Assembly (NCBI RefSeq): GCF_000003605.2
Contig: NW_003107609.1
Span: forward strand, 57,238 to 120,746
Length of the DNA stretch: 63,509 bases
Source: Saccoglossus kowalevskii
Lineage: Eukaryota > Hemichordata > Enteropneusta > Harrimaniidae
Direction: 5' to 3'
Each line of letters begins with the position of its first letter. Position 1 is the stretch's first letter. The translations under genes were made by a program, and so were the position numbers. Positions 12,601 to 24,169 of the stretch are shown here, piece after piece. Below the pieces are notes generated by a model. The model saw only the letters and a program-made list of their open reading frames with translations. It was not told the DNA's origin and ran no database searches.

Positions 12601-15600
12601 AGAGAGGTAACTTGATACATTACGGTAACAACTCTTTTGACGCGCTGACCGCTTCTGCGCGTCTGATGTTTTGTTTTCCTTGTCATAATACTTACTGATT
12701 GATGATTTTGTTTTGATTTTTGAGTTTTTTAGCCTGCAACTCGACCACGACCTTTGCTTTTTCCNNNNNNNNNNNNNNNNNNNNNNNNNNNNNNNNNNNN
12801 NNNNNNNNNNNNNNNNNNNNNNNNNNNNNNNNNNNNNNNNNNNNNNNNNNNNNNNNNNNNNNNNNNNNNNNNNNNNNNNNNNNNNNNNNNNNNNNNNNNN
12901 NNNNNNNNNNNNNNNNNNNNNNNNNNNNNNNNNNNNNNNNNNNNNNNNNNNNNNNNNNNNNNNNNNNNNNNNNNNNNNNNNNNNNNNNNNNNNNNNNNNN
13001 NNNNNNNNNNNNNNNNNNNNNNNNNNNNNNNNNNNNNNNNNNNNNNNNNNNNNNNNNNNNNNNNNNNNNNNNNNNNNNNNNNNNNNNNNNNNNATTTTAC
13101 ATAAAATGGCTATGTCTATACGTCAACTTTCAATTTCAATAGTCTAGAAAGTATGACAAAGCAGTAATTCCCGGTTTAACGCGCAAATATGCAAATTAGC
13201 CTTTTTCTCGTCTTCTATTTTTGGTGAATTCTTGGGTTTCAAATTAAAATAGTTGATAGACGCTTTGGCCATTTGCCTCGAAATTTTCACACATTATTGA
13301 CAAGGTTTTTCCCCTTCAAAATGCGTCCGGACAGTATATTACGGCGAGTGGAGCAAAAATAACAAGTCCGCAATTAACATGGATATATAAATTATGCAAA
13401 AATAGAAAAGAGTGAACTTTGAGGTCATGCTGTGCGACTTTGAAAGTCGTTAGAGAGATGAGTGGACGCATTTGAATTAGTAGTATACCAAGGTATCCAG
13501 TGATGTAATTTTACCCACAGATGGACTTGAAGTTTTTAAGCTAATTTTTTTTAAACCACTTTTGTCCAAAAAAGCATATTTTTGACCCAAAATCAAAAAC
13601 GCATTCTGGATATTTAAAATAAAGGCAAGTTTTACAAAGTTTGTATAATAAGCTTTCAGAAAATATATAACATGTTGGATATATAATACCATCTTCATTG
13701 TCTAATTACTCAATTAAAAAGCAAGCCAAATAAACTGCATCTCTACCTTAAGACATTGATTACCAAATATTATCTACTATATATCTTATGATAATACTAC
13801 ATTGTTAATACATTGACAAAATGAATGTAAAAACTCAACGGCTAGTGGTGTGTTAATAGTGATTTGCCTGAATGGTCAACCAGGTTTCATTAGTTGCCCC
13901 TTGACAAAAGTGATTGTCTAAGACTACATATCTAATTTGAACCCCCTGTTTATATTTCTGTTTCATCGACTGGGCTTTTAAATTTCCTTCCATCAAATTT
14001 GACCATTTTACTATACATATAGTTTTGTTCATCTGAACCTGTTTAGGCTAGACGGTGGAGAGAAAAAATGAAATAAAATGTTATTCCATGTATAACGTGG
14101 TTGACAATGTCCCCAATTGTGGCACAATTTTCAGCATTAATGAGGGATTTCTCGATTTTTGACGACAGAGTTTCACGGCGTGTCACCACATTAAACCACT
14201 GTCAACCAACGTGCATTTAAAGGCCACAAAGTATAGCTCTGCGCGAGCCCCTGGTACTTTCATCATGATACTCCCATGAACATGCAACTTTGATTTGTTT
14301 GGCGGCGGGCGGGAAAAAATGAAGATAAAAATAATATTTTTGTCATTTTTTTGCACTCACAAGTCGGCGGGCGCGAGAAATTACGCAGAAATAAAATTTT
14401 ATTTTTATTTCATTTTCGGCTCCTGTTCACTCGGCGGGTTCGCGAAACAAGGGATAATAAAAGTCTGGCCTTAGTTCAATAAATGATCACTTCTGGTATC
14501 GTATATTTACAGGTTGCGAGTCACAGTAATCTTCATGTATATGCTCAAAATAGGTTCTATTTATAATTTCCTCTTTTTCCCGTAAAATGTTGGGAAAATT
14601 TCAAATTTTATGATCAAAAACTCGAAGTAACATCACCTTTTGTCTGGTCCAAAATTATGATTGAATTCAGTGAAAATTACACAAAATGTGAACAAATTTA
14701 CCCAAATTTAAGCAGGAAATTTAGCGCTCAAAGTGTTAGGTGTACTGAGCCCTAAATACTGGAGCTGCATTCATTGATTTATAATTTTTGGTTTCACTTT
14801 TTAAACCTTTGTCTTTTCTGTATATCGATAGGAAATATCTTGAAGAAGCTTTCATTTGGAACATATTCCTGCAGCTGACATTAGCTCTTCAAGAATGCCA
14901 TCGACGTGATGCGGGACGAGCCATCCTTCACAGAGATCTCAAACCAGCAAATGTATTCCTCGATGCTGATCATAATGTGAAACTTGGGGATTTTGGTCTT
15001 GCAAGAGTCCTCAACCATGACCACAGTTTTGCAAAGACATTTGTAGGCACACCATATTACATGTCACCAGTAAGTATCTGTATTTTTTTTGTATGTCTGT
15101 GCTACTCCCCCCTAATACACCAAGTCACGCCTTCTAGCGATGAAGTATTTTTGTGAAGTCAAAATGACGTATATGAGTAAAAGCTAGGTTTAGTTGTGTA
15201 GTTGTTTGTCATCTAGAAAAGAAAAATCTTTCAAAAACATAATCTTCAAATTGATATCAACATTTTGAACAACCTTTGTGTCACCCATGTACAAGTTTTT
15301 CTAATAAATTCTCAAGAAAACTCGGAGTCCGTTATATCAACATCATGTAACCCTCTCAATTCTTATTGGTGCATGTCTTAGCAGCTGTTTTTAATCTCTA
15401 CAATGAAGCTAAGTTTTTTGTATAATTCAAAATGTAATGATAAAATCATACAGATTTTTGTACCAGTAGATTTAGATCTTTTTCCGCTCAAATGTTTTAC
15501 ATGTGGAGCATATCATGAGGTTATTGGGAGAATATCTCAAATGCACGAAGACTGTACAGGTGGAGTATCGCCCGACTCGCAGCATAGGTCAATGCAGGGC

Positions 15601-18600
15601 ATACTGTCTGAGTGCATAGTTTGAGGTATAACTACCTTATTATTATACATCTTTTCCTTATAAGGATACATCATGGGAATGCCGAAACCCAAAAATTTAG
15701 AACAGAATCAGCGAACTTTATTGTGTGAAGTTCGGTCAAACCCTGTTTGCAGCCATGTTTGTTTTTATTATTAGAGGACACTTATGCGCATAATCATTCC
15801 ATATTTGGAATTCGCATTTCCATATATGGTAAGATGAAAATACCCTGTAAAAAAACGCAAAATTACAATACGCTGTAACTTATGGTGACAGATGTATAAT
15901 AATAAATGTTATCCTTCTAACTGTACTAGTAATTTAGGCAATTCTTACAACCACTTTATGGTACGCAGGATCCCTGCAGCATGTGTCAACTCTTACACTG
16001 TCTCTGTCTATTATAGGAACAAGTCAACTATTTATCGTACAATGAGAAGTCAGACATATGGTCTTTAGGATGTCTTCTTTATGAACTTTGTGCTCTAAGG
16101 TAAGTTAGTTTTCAAAAATACATGCCATGGCCACCAGCTCTCTTACATGTAGCTTGTCTCTTCCAGAGTAACTCGTAAATACATGTAGTAATTAAATACA
16201 ATAAACATCTTGCATCAGATTGTACTGCTGATAGTAATACTTGACCGGGTGACAATTTCTAAATGTTCAGTAAAATTATCTGATATGAAATTTAATTTAT
16301 GCCACACTTTTTACTGGTAACCGTAGTATGAGGAATGCTCAAGTGTCTCGTCTGGCTATCCTCCCAATCTGTAATACCACAGAATATACCATTCTTAATT
16401 TATTAATTAAAGATGCATTATGAGAGCATTCCTCTAGCTTTATTGAAATCTCAATTGTGTGAAATATTTGATGATCTGATTTTGCATGAATGATGTCAAT
16501 CGTTTGGACTTTGGATTGTACGTTTGAAACTTTTTAGCAAATACATTTGAATTGTGTGTCTGTGTGCAGTAATTCACAAAGATTCATTTCAGCGACCCGC
16601 AGTATTAAATTTGAACTTGAAAACACGTTTATCTTAATTGTATTTATTCTTTCTTCCAGCCCACCATTTACTGCTTTGAATCAGAGGGGCCTCTCAGAGA
16701 AAATACGAGAAGGAAAGTTTCGTCGTATACCCTCTCAGTATTCAGATGATTTGTCGGAAATCATTGCAAGCATGTTGAAAATTAATGTGAGTATAATGTA
16801 ACCATTCTATAGATCACATCGGTCTTTCTTTAGCATTTAAATTAAGTGAACAATTGTTAATCTTTAGAATGAATATTGAATGAAGTGTATGATTTTGGAT
16901 TCAAATAATAGGTCTAAATTAGAGTTTGTGATCAACATAAAACTGCTTCTGGAAAAATATGCTTTATTGATTTTGATATTTTCCAAACTGTTATTTGGTG
17001 ATTTTATTTTTTGTGAGGGCGAGATAATTTGTTGCTGTGAAAATGCAGTTAGTGAACATTTATGAAACTGAAAAATGATGATAGCAGCCTTTTACAGAAA
17101 TAAACCATTTTTGATTACTGCGAGATCTATGTTATGTATGAAATTGAATGTAAAAACAAGAAGAAGGTCATAGCATAGTGATGGGGCTAAAACATCAGAT
17201 TCGTCAAATATGAAAATATTTTTTAGATATGCTTGATAAAGTGCTTCATAATGTGATGACAGTAGATTTTAAAGTAAAAATATCTCAACGCATTATTCCT
17301 TGTTTTTGCGACAGACGTTCAAACGGCTTCTTTCATGCTTTACATGAGATCTCGCAGTGAATAGAAAATCACCTATTTATGTCACTTTTAATTACAGGAT
17401 ATTCTCAGACCAAGTATAGAAGATCTTCTTAAAATGCCGTGTCTGTCATCACGAAAACGAGAAAGTAGTAGTCTAGAGTTAAGCAACTCGCTGAAAAGGA
17501 AAGAAGAGGCTCTACAAGCACGAGAAAAGCAGGTGGAAGAGAAGGAGAAGGAACTGGAAAGAAAGGAGAGAGAACTGCTCAAAAAAGAGAAGATGGCAGA
17601 TGAAAAACTAGCCAGGTTAGTAAATTAATGAGATTTTGACATTCTGTTTTCTCAGATAACAAACCTAATTATATTATGCACATGCTTTTTGTCAAACGGT
17701 CATGATTTATTTGTGAGGTGTGACAATTTAGGCAAAATGTTGGCAACTACTGAAAATAATGAACTACTACCGCAAGAGCAACTTTACTTTAAACCTGCCG
17801 ACAGCCCGACTGTATAGCAAAGATCACTACACTGATTGAAATCTAATTATTTTCTCGATCAATCAGAATGTTCCATTGCAGGGCTACACTAAATGTTGTG
17901 CTACCAACTCATACTTGTGCCCTTAATATGTACACAACTAGAATAACATGTAGAAAAATTGTCAAAAAAAGCCAGAGACTTGTCACATTGATACAAGACT
18001 CATTGTGCTACTCTTATGTATACAATATGGATTGGGTAGTAACAGTTCTTTGGCTTTTATAGCATAATCCGATCTAAGAAAGTTTAGTTTTTAAAAAATT
18101 AATTAAACATTTAAGATTAGCCTTTCAAACAAGAAGCTTGGCAATAAATATGCATGGGTTTCATCAAAATCCAATAAAAGCAGTTCTTTAGATATCAGTG
18201 GAACAGTCTTGGAACAGCTAAAAATGCACAGATTTCAACCAAAAACAAATCCAATAAGTGGTTCAAACAGACACTTGCACACACACACACGCACACTGAC
18301 TGCAAAGAATAGTGTTAACCTTTAACAAACTTTTCTATCGTAAAAATGAATGATGGAACAGTTTGGTTGAACACAATATGATCTTCAATAGGAACCGGAC
18401 TATTAAACACTGTCTCAACAAAAGAACAGTGTCTTTTTCCTCCCAAGAGTGAAATTTGTGATGGAGTGTTGGCAGGATTCACATTAAATGCCTTCAAAAG
18501 TACGAGACTTCCCAAAATGTATATGGGATGGAAAAAAAAAACTCCTATTTGGGCTCTCCTGCTGTATAAAGTCCTCCAAAGTCTGAATTGTATCGAAGAA

Positions 18601-19742
18601 GAGTTTAGCCTGCATATAACTTGGGCTTCAGCCTATATTTCTTGAAATTGCTTTTGAGTGAAAAATATACTATTTTTTAAAAATTCTAACATTGTACTGT
18701 TTTTTATTTTTTTTATTTCAGGGCTGAAAGCTTGATGAAAGAGATGAATGGCCTTAAAATCAATACAAGAATACAGGAAATCAAAACTGAAACAGGTAGA
18801 GCTCCTCTAAAATACAAGAAATATAGACAGCATGAAAGGCTAGGCAAAGAGAATGATAGAACCAAGGTTTAGATGGCATGGATTCTAGTTTAGTGCAATA
18901 CTGTATTCGAAAATCCAATGTACCACAAGTTGGTTTATCGAGCAGCTCTGAATACTTCATTTTAATATCCATGTCTTTATTTAACGTGATCTAATTTGTT
19001 CACATCTGCAATATTATGTATTTATTCAAGTGCATGTATTTTTTAGTAAAAGAAAACCTATCATGTTTTGTCAATAAATTTTAATTTCCAAATAAGATAT
19101 GGTAATCCTCCTGAATTTGCATTGGCCTAGAAAATAAAAGGGCAATACTTACATTATGAATAGAATCCCTGGTTGCTATGTTACTGATCAAGCGATTAGT
19201 TGGTGCCAACAAAGCAAAATTAATGTTTGGTGCATACTTTATAGTAAATAGTAGCAGGTACTTTTTGTCCTTTGTAATTATTCAGTGTGACCAAACATTA
19301 TGACCCATCATATACATTCACTACACTGAAGGGCAACAGTCTGCAGTCTGACATCTGGTTATTTAAAAAATTACAATCGCCTGACTAATTACATTGCTAG
19401 ATTCAAACGGCTTTGTACCAAAACCTCTACCAGATTGACCACGCAAATCAATTTCCATTAATATAAGAGTGTCACCCACTGAACAATACCTTACTACTTA
19501 CAGGTGCTCCAGAAGATGTGTTCCCACAATTCACATTAGAGGAGAGCACCAAATTGAAGAAAAAATGTCCCTTGCAAGGCAAAGAAAATGAACAGACCAC
19601 TTGTCCAAGCAATATTGATGATGCCATCAAAATGAAGGAACTAAGGGACAGGCTTCACAAAGCAAAATTACGTGGCATTGAATTAAGGAATGCTGAACTC
19701 ACCTCAAGAATAAAAAGCAGAAAACTTCTCGGAATGCGTTAA
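9610..19742 (+). CDS. NEK2: NIMA-related kinase 2 (8 exons, 430 aa)
   Basis: Centrosomal Ser/Thr kinase that promotes centrosome disjunction at mitotic entry. Coding exons are 9610-9705, 10976-11193, 14832-15069, 16017-16099, 16660-16786, 17398-17615, 18722-18795 and 19504-19742; they total 1293 bases and every phase matches. The kinase domain (about 8-270) shows the glycine loop TIGSGSYG, Lys37, Glu55, HRDLKPAN with Asp140, DFG with Asp158, and activation-loop Thr174 before VGTPYYMSP. A Lys/Glu-rich coiled coil follows at about 275-335. The last exon has a KEN box (378-380) and ends KLLGMR, so it carries the Met-Arg tail by which vertebrate NEK2A binds APC/C. A PP1-docking RVxF motif, present in human NEK2A, is not evident here. 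It shares a promoter with ATXN3 and converges on NDUFB1. Confidence 0.97.
11501..13747. mobile_element. TTAA-flanked transposon-like element in NEK2 intron 2
   Basis: The intron contains TTAA|GGTAGAGATGCAG at 11497-11513 and its exact inverse, CTGCATCTCTACC|TTAA, ending at 13751. The inverted repeat continues through 'TTTATTTG', giving about 21 matching terminal bases. A TTAA target duplication is the hallmark of piggyBac-type insertion, although piggyBac termini usually begin CCC rather than GGT. The element is about 2.25 kb and includes a 329-base gap (12765-13093). Visible flanks carry only short ORFs, including a 42-codon basic one at 11877; none resembles a transposase. It may be non-autonomous, or its coding part may be decayed or partly in the gap. 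Confidence 0.7.
12765..13093. other. Assembly gap (329 N)
   Basis: Run of N inside the TTAA-flanked element in NEK2 intron 2. No NEK2 coding sequence is missing, since exons 2 and 3 join in phase and match the family. Confidence 0.99.
15508..15916 (+). repeat. Dispersed repeat, copy A (NEK2 intron 3)
   Basis: About 400 bases here match 35988-36392 in the same orientation, with shared stretches such as 'ggatacatcatgggaatgcc' and 'cgtaatcattccatatttgg' (one base differs). The copy is diverged and has no ORF of note. A similar left part in copy B forms a fold-back. Confidence 0.8.
18116..18144 (+). repeat. Short dispersed repeat shared with 22070-22098
   Basis: A 29-base string containing 'ctttcaaacaagaagcttgg' occurs identically here (NEK2 intron 6) and at 22070-22098 (NDUFB1 intron). 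Flanking similarity is weak. It looks like the remnant of an interspersed repeat family. Confidence 0.6.
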
Positions 19743-20032
19743 AGCACAGGGTTTTATCACATTAATTTAAACTTTTTTAATTCAAAGGAAAGACCGCTTT
19801 ACTCTTTCTGTGACGTTGTTAGTGTACTACTATCTCATCCATCTAAATTTAAATTTGCTGGTTTTGGAGTTTCCCGAAAAAGGAAATAATCGTGATGCTT
19901 TTGTAAAATAGAGTGCAAATCATTTACTATGTATATTTACTTTAATTGAAGCAGAACACCAATTAAGACTGTATATTTTTCTGTAAATAACTAAGCTTTA
20001 ATTATGTTATGCTGATTACAGTGTGAACACAA

Positions 20033-20038
20033 AATAAA
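20033..20038 (+). terminator. NEK2: NEK2 polyadenylation signal AATAAA
   Basis: First AATAAA after the NEK2 stop, 290 bases downstream, followed by a GT-containing stretch. It would give a 3' UTR of about 300 bases ending just before the convergent NDUFB1 stop at 20207. Confidence 0.6.
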
Positions 20039-20206
20039 GTAAAATAATTCTGAAAACAAGTCTTCTACATGTTTTTCAATTTCCGCTAGAGTACTGTACA
20101 TCAACATTTTCAGTCTACAAGTGTAGAAATTCTTCAATCTTCCAAAGTAGCATGCTTGTTTCTAAAACATCACACAGGCTTTCATAAGTGAATGAAATTA
20201 CAGTGT

Positions 20207-20377
20207 TTATGTCCATGGATCTTTTTCACCAGGCTGCAGCTCTCTTCTATACAGGACTGATTTGTTCTTGAATCGGCTGTAGTTGTTGTCTGACCGCTTG
20301 TCTAGGTAATACCCAAGTGCTATGAAGGCTGGTGTGACTGTCACCCACCACCATCTTCCAATTAACTGCAAAACCAT
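20207..20377 (-). CDS. NDUFB1: NADH dehydrogenase 1 beta subcomplex subunit 1 (56 aa)
   Basis: Small accessory subunit of mitochondrial complex I in the inner membrane. The whole coding sequence is in one exon. A splice acceptor ('tctgtttcag') lies two bases before the ATG, so the 5' UTR is on an upstream exon. One hydrophobic, Trp-rich membrane segment at about residues 8-25 is followed by the family signature: a YYLDKRSD segment, then FKNKSVLYRRELQPGE near the C-terminus. The length matches the human protein (58 aa). It converges on NEK2, whose stop is 464 bases away. ATXN3 and NDUFB1 are also neighbours in the human genome. Confidence 0.93.
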   Translation of the reverse strand: MVLQLIGRWWWVTVTPAFIALGYYLDKRSDNNYSRFKNKSVLYRRELQPGEKDPWT

Positions 20378-20379
20378 GA

Positions 20380-22923
20380 CTGAAACAGATAAATAATTGG
20401 AATATACAATTAGGTTAAAGATCCTAACGATCACATAGCATTCTCTGTCTGTCTGTCGTTTCATTCAGATCCGTAATTTAGCATATATGATTCAGAAACC
20501 TAAGTAGAGGGATAAGTTCGCACAAACTGGATAATCATTGTTTACATAAGTAACACATGACAACACAAATGGCGAACCTTGTAAAAATGACTAAATCCGT
20601 GATTGGTAGAGCTCACTGTGGAATTTCCAGCTAAAATTTACGTCATGCATTGTCCGTAATCAAGTCCATTGAAATGAGTCCCCAGTAATCAAAAGACCTA
20701 TTTTTCCCCTATTTCTAGAGGGTTTGTTTTTTTGTCCCCTGATTATTTCATGCTTGACACCTTCAACAGACTATTATTCGGTGACAAAGCATTTTCTTAA
20801 AAAACCCAGACATATTTTGCACGATAAGTGCGAGTAGAATGTCATAGCCCGAACGCACTTGATTTGACGATGGTCCCAATGAGCCGTACTGAATCAAACC
20901 TTAAACTCGCGAAAAACAGTTTTGGATAGTAAAACAATACAGATTTGCTGCATTATTATAAACATACACGAAGAATGGCCAAACTTATTAACCACTAATA
21001 TCATAGAACCCATTAAGCATATCAGATAATGAATAATTTCGTTAATAAAGTCTGAAAATTGAAGAAAATGGCTTAGTCCCGTACTGCTGTACCATTCGAG
21101 AGACATGGCTTCCATTGTTATGCAAACGCACGAGGGATAATCCTCTGACAAACATTACTGTCCCACTGTACATGCTGACTGTTTACAAACAAGAACACTA
21201 TTATCACGGTGAAACAAAATGTCCGATGATCGAAAAAACAATTTGCTGCGACAAGAAAACCATAGCTAGACGCCGTAGAAATCACAAGAAAACAGTCCCT
21301 TCTTTAGTTACTGCTCATGAATTATTGGTGAAAGAAATTCAATGATGGGCAAGCATCACCCAGTTACAGCTTCGTCACAAGGATTACCAAGTTTGTTACG
21401 CAAAATTAGTATTCAGATTACATTTTTCAATTAAAACGTTGTTTTTGACTATGCTATATCGATGTTGCGTTCTGTCGTCGCAATTAGCAAGTACAATTTG
21501 TTATGACTACGTTCATTACTTTGAATTCTAAACAAAGCGTAGAATGGGTCTAACTCGTGTATCCAGGCAATCAACTTTGTGTTATTAAAATTATTTTGTA
21601 GAGAAAAAACATAAAGCTGTGTGAATTGATTTAAACAACTAACACAGAAAATTAGATGGGCACACTATCTCTGCGTAAACGGAAACGATGACTTTGTTCA
21701 TTTGGCCATGGACGTACTAACATGATTTGTCTGATATTGACAAGCAACAGATTTCCTGTACTCTATTCCTTGTCTGATGTATCAGTGTCGCCATCGGTTT
21801 AGTTGTTTCAAATCTTCAAGGAAGCGGATAGTTTAACGTCTCTTTCAAACCACTTGCGGGGTTGGTCATAAAATGACCCTGTGTCACCGAGTCTCAGATT
21901 TTTCTATGTCAACAACAGAAAAACATTATGCGAATATCCACGAAACGGCAGTTATAGGTATTTGCGACAGCGTTTAAAACACTAATTTAAGTAACCATTT
22001 TATCAATTTTTAAAAAATCTAGGAAAAAATTGAAATTTCCCTTCTCCCTACCTTAATTCAAAATTTTAAATTAGCCTTTCAAACAAGAAGCTTGGCAACT
22101 AATATTTGTGTGCTATTTGAGATGCACAACATGAAAATTATGTGAACCCCAATATAGAAGTTTATAATACTTACAGAAAGTACATTTGATTTTACGTCTG
22201 TGGTTTTCAGTCTAAGTAATTCTAGAGCACCTTTGTGACAAATTCAATTTATTGAGATATCAAAAATGGGCTAAAAATAATTGGATAAATATGTATGTTT
22301 TTCAACATAAAACTAATCATGTCTGTGGATCAAGGAACCAGAAGAATTATTATGCAAATGCACGATGCAAAGGCCATTTTATAAATGGTCGAATGTTTCT
22401 TGGTCAAAGATAAAAGCTAGAGGGGGGGGGGGGGGGGGCAATATCAGAGCATGGGTCATATTTAGGAACTCCAGAGCAACTTCACAAATCACAAGGACAA
22501 ATTAACAGCTCTTAAGGATGGTTTTCCCAGATTAACACCAGTTGTTAATGACACATAAAACATAAATTCTCAATTCCGCCTAATTTACCAGTTACTGCGA
22601 AAAAACTCTACTCACTGCAAAAGCTGATGAATACGAAAGCCAAACATGGCGAAGCTACTAGTAAATACTAAATGAATCTTTATAGTAGTTTCTATCCTGG
22701 TGAAACAATGTTGCATTATCATTGGCTGACTGTATTTATTATAAAATTCAATATTATTAGTATTATGTAATGATATTATTACAAATTGATAGATTCCAAC
22801 GTACACACTATAAAAAGAAACAACACATGAAATTACGTGCTTGACCCTAAAATATTCCAGGGGTCAAAAATACGGCGAGTAAAAATGGTAATAAATAGTT
22901 AATTCGCCAATATAAGCACTTAC
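20380..22923 (-). other. Probable 5' intron of NDUFB1
   Basis: From the acceptor at the NDUFB1 coding exon to a strong donor (CAG|gtaagt on the minus strand, exon side at 22924). It contains a poly-G tract near 22423-22438 and the 29-base repeat at 22070. No credible coding sequence was seen on either strand. Confidence 0.5.
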
Positions 22924-23075
22924 CTGTAACACCTTATCCGCAGGTGTATTTTCCGTTGGACAAATGCCTTATAATTTGGGTGTTAACAGCTCCGCTCAAA
23001 CACTTTCGTGCGAATAACCAGGACAACAAAACTTACACCCTCAGCTTCTTTCTCTGATAGAAAGATGGCCGACCA
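22924..23075. promoter_or_regulatory. Likely NDUFB1 first (noncoding) exon and divergent promoter
   Basis: On the minus strand, 'ggtgttacag|gtaagtgc' is a near-ideal donor and is the best partner for the NDUFB1 acceptor at 20380. About 140 bases further up, 'aaagatggccgacc' at 23061-23074 on the plus strand matches a YY1 site, common at housekeeping promoters. The region may therefore start NDUFB1 leftward and the 152-aa gene rightward. No cDNA evidence is available, so the exon limits are approximate. Confidence 0.45.
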
Positions 23076-23710
23076 GAACGTTTCAGCGCTTGCGCAAACG
23101 CTTCACCCGCAGGGACATCAAAACAAAGTAGTCACCGATATTAACGTAGAGGGCGTAAATAGCTAGTATGATCAGCTGTTCGTAAAGTTTACACACGAGG
23201 GCGACTCGAAATACACTAAATCAAATATGAACTACACATTTTCTTAAACCATACCAGATATAAACAATGTGAGTAGTTACAATAATGTTCTTACACAGAT
23301 GAGACATAGTATTAGTATATATAATACTACTACTAGTATATGGTCTAATTTGTCAAAAATGTCATGCTTGTTGCCACAAAAAAAAAAAATCTTCTGACCG
23401 GCCATGTTAACCCAGATTGTATTGAAGCCAGTAACCCCCCCCCCCCCCAGTCTATATATACATGTATATATATATATGCTATTCTGTCTCTATTTAGTAG
23501 AAGTTTTTATGACGAATATTTCATTTGTGACTTTTACAATCTTTAGTATACACATCCTACTGCAATCACCGTTGTTTACTGGGCTATCTGAGTGTATCAC
23601 TGCGTTCTGGAAATAATTTGAAAAGAAATCTCAATACTCAACTTTGCATTTTATAACAATCTTTAATGTTACCATAATATATCTGTATTATTGTAGTCTG
23701 ATGCAGTAAA

Positions 23711-24169
23711 ATGGCTGAAACAATAGAAGGAATCGCAAGTCTTTGCCTCTTGGAGGATGGTAGCGGCTTTCAGGGAATTCTCATCACTGCTGAGAAGCAA
23801 CAGTATGGATTGGTTGGCATAACAACCAAGGTACCAAGGGGACATTATCACGAATGCTGCTTTGATGAGAAACCACATTTTTTAGCAGTCACAATCATAG
23901 ACCACGGAAGGAACAAAGAAACGTGCATCAAGAATGTGATGAAGACTAATGAAGACAACTGCTCCCTCTGTTGTGAAGATTTACAGTTTAACACAGATGA
24001 ACTGTTTGTTGACAGGAAAGCAGAAGCATACATTGAGAAGTATTTCAGTAGTAAGCTTCTTGGAAAGAACTGTTACGTATGTCTAGGACATATGAAAATT
24101 AGCGTTGAGAAAGGCTTTAAACAAGATGAAAATAAAGATGAAGATGATGATGATGATGATGATTTTTAA
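23711..24169 (+). CDS. Unrecognised 152-aa Cys-rich protein with acidic tail
   Basis: A single open frame starts MAETIEGIASLCLLEDGSG and ends in a run of seven Asp and Phe. The ATG has a purine at -3 and G at +4. A possible splice acceptor ('tattattgtag') lies 14 bases upstream of it. The protein has nine cysteines, including HECC (about 56-59), CSLCC and CYVCLG, which could bind metal. There is no signal peptide or membrane helix. The last ~20 residues are Lys/Asp/Glu-rich, suggesting an intracellular, perhaps nuclear, protein. It lies between NDUFB1 and SMIM12. I recognise no family. Length, start context and composition favour a real gene, but it is not proven. Confidence 0.65.
   Translation: MAETIEGIASLCLLEDGSGFQGILITAEKQQYGLVGITTKVPRGHYHECCFDEKPHFLAVTIIDHGRNKETCIKNVMKTNEDNCSLCCEDLQFNTDELFVDRKAEAYIEKYFSSKLLGKNCYVCLGHMKISVEKGFKQDENKDEDDDDDDDF

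Noticed and set aside
12713-13147. ORFs made largely of X
   Set aside because: They run across an assembly gap. The same applies to those at 52641-53101.
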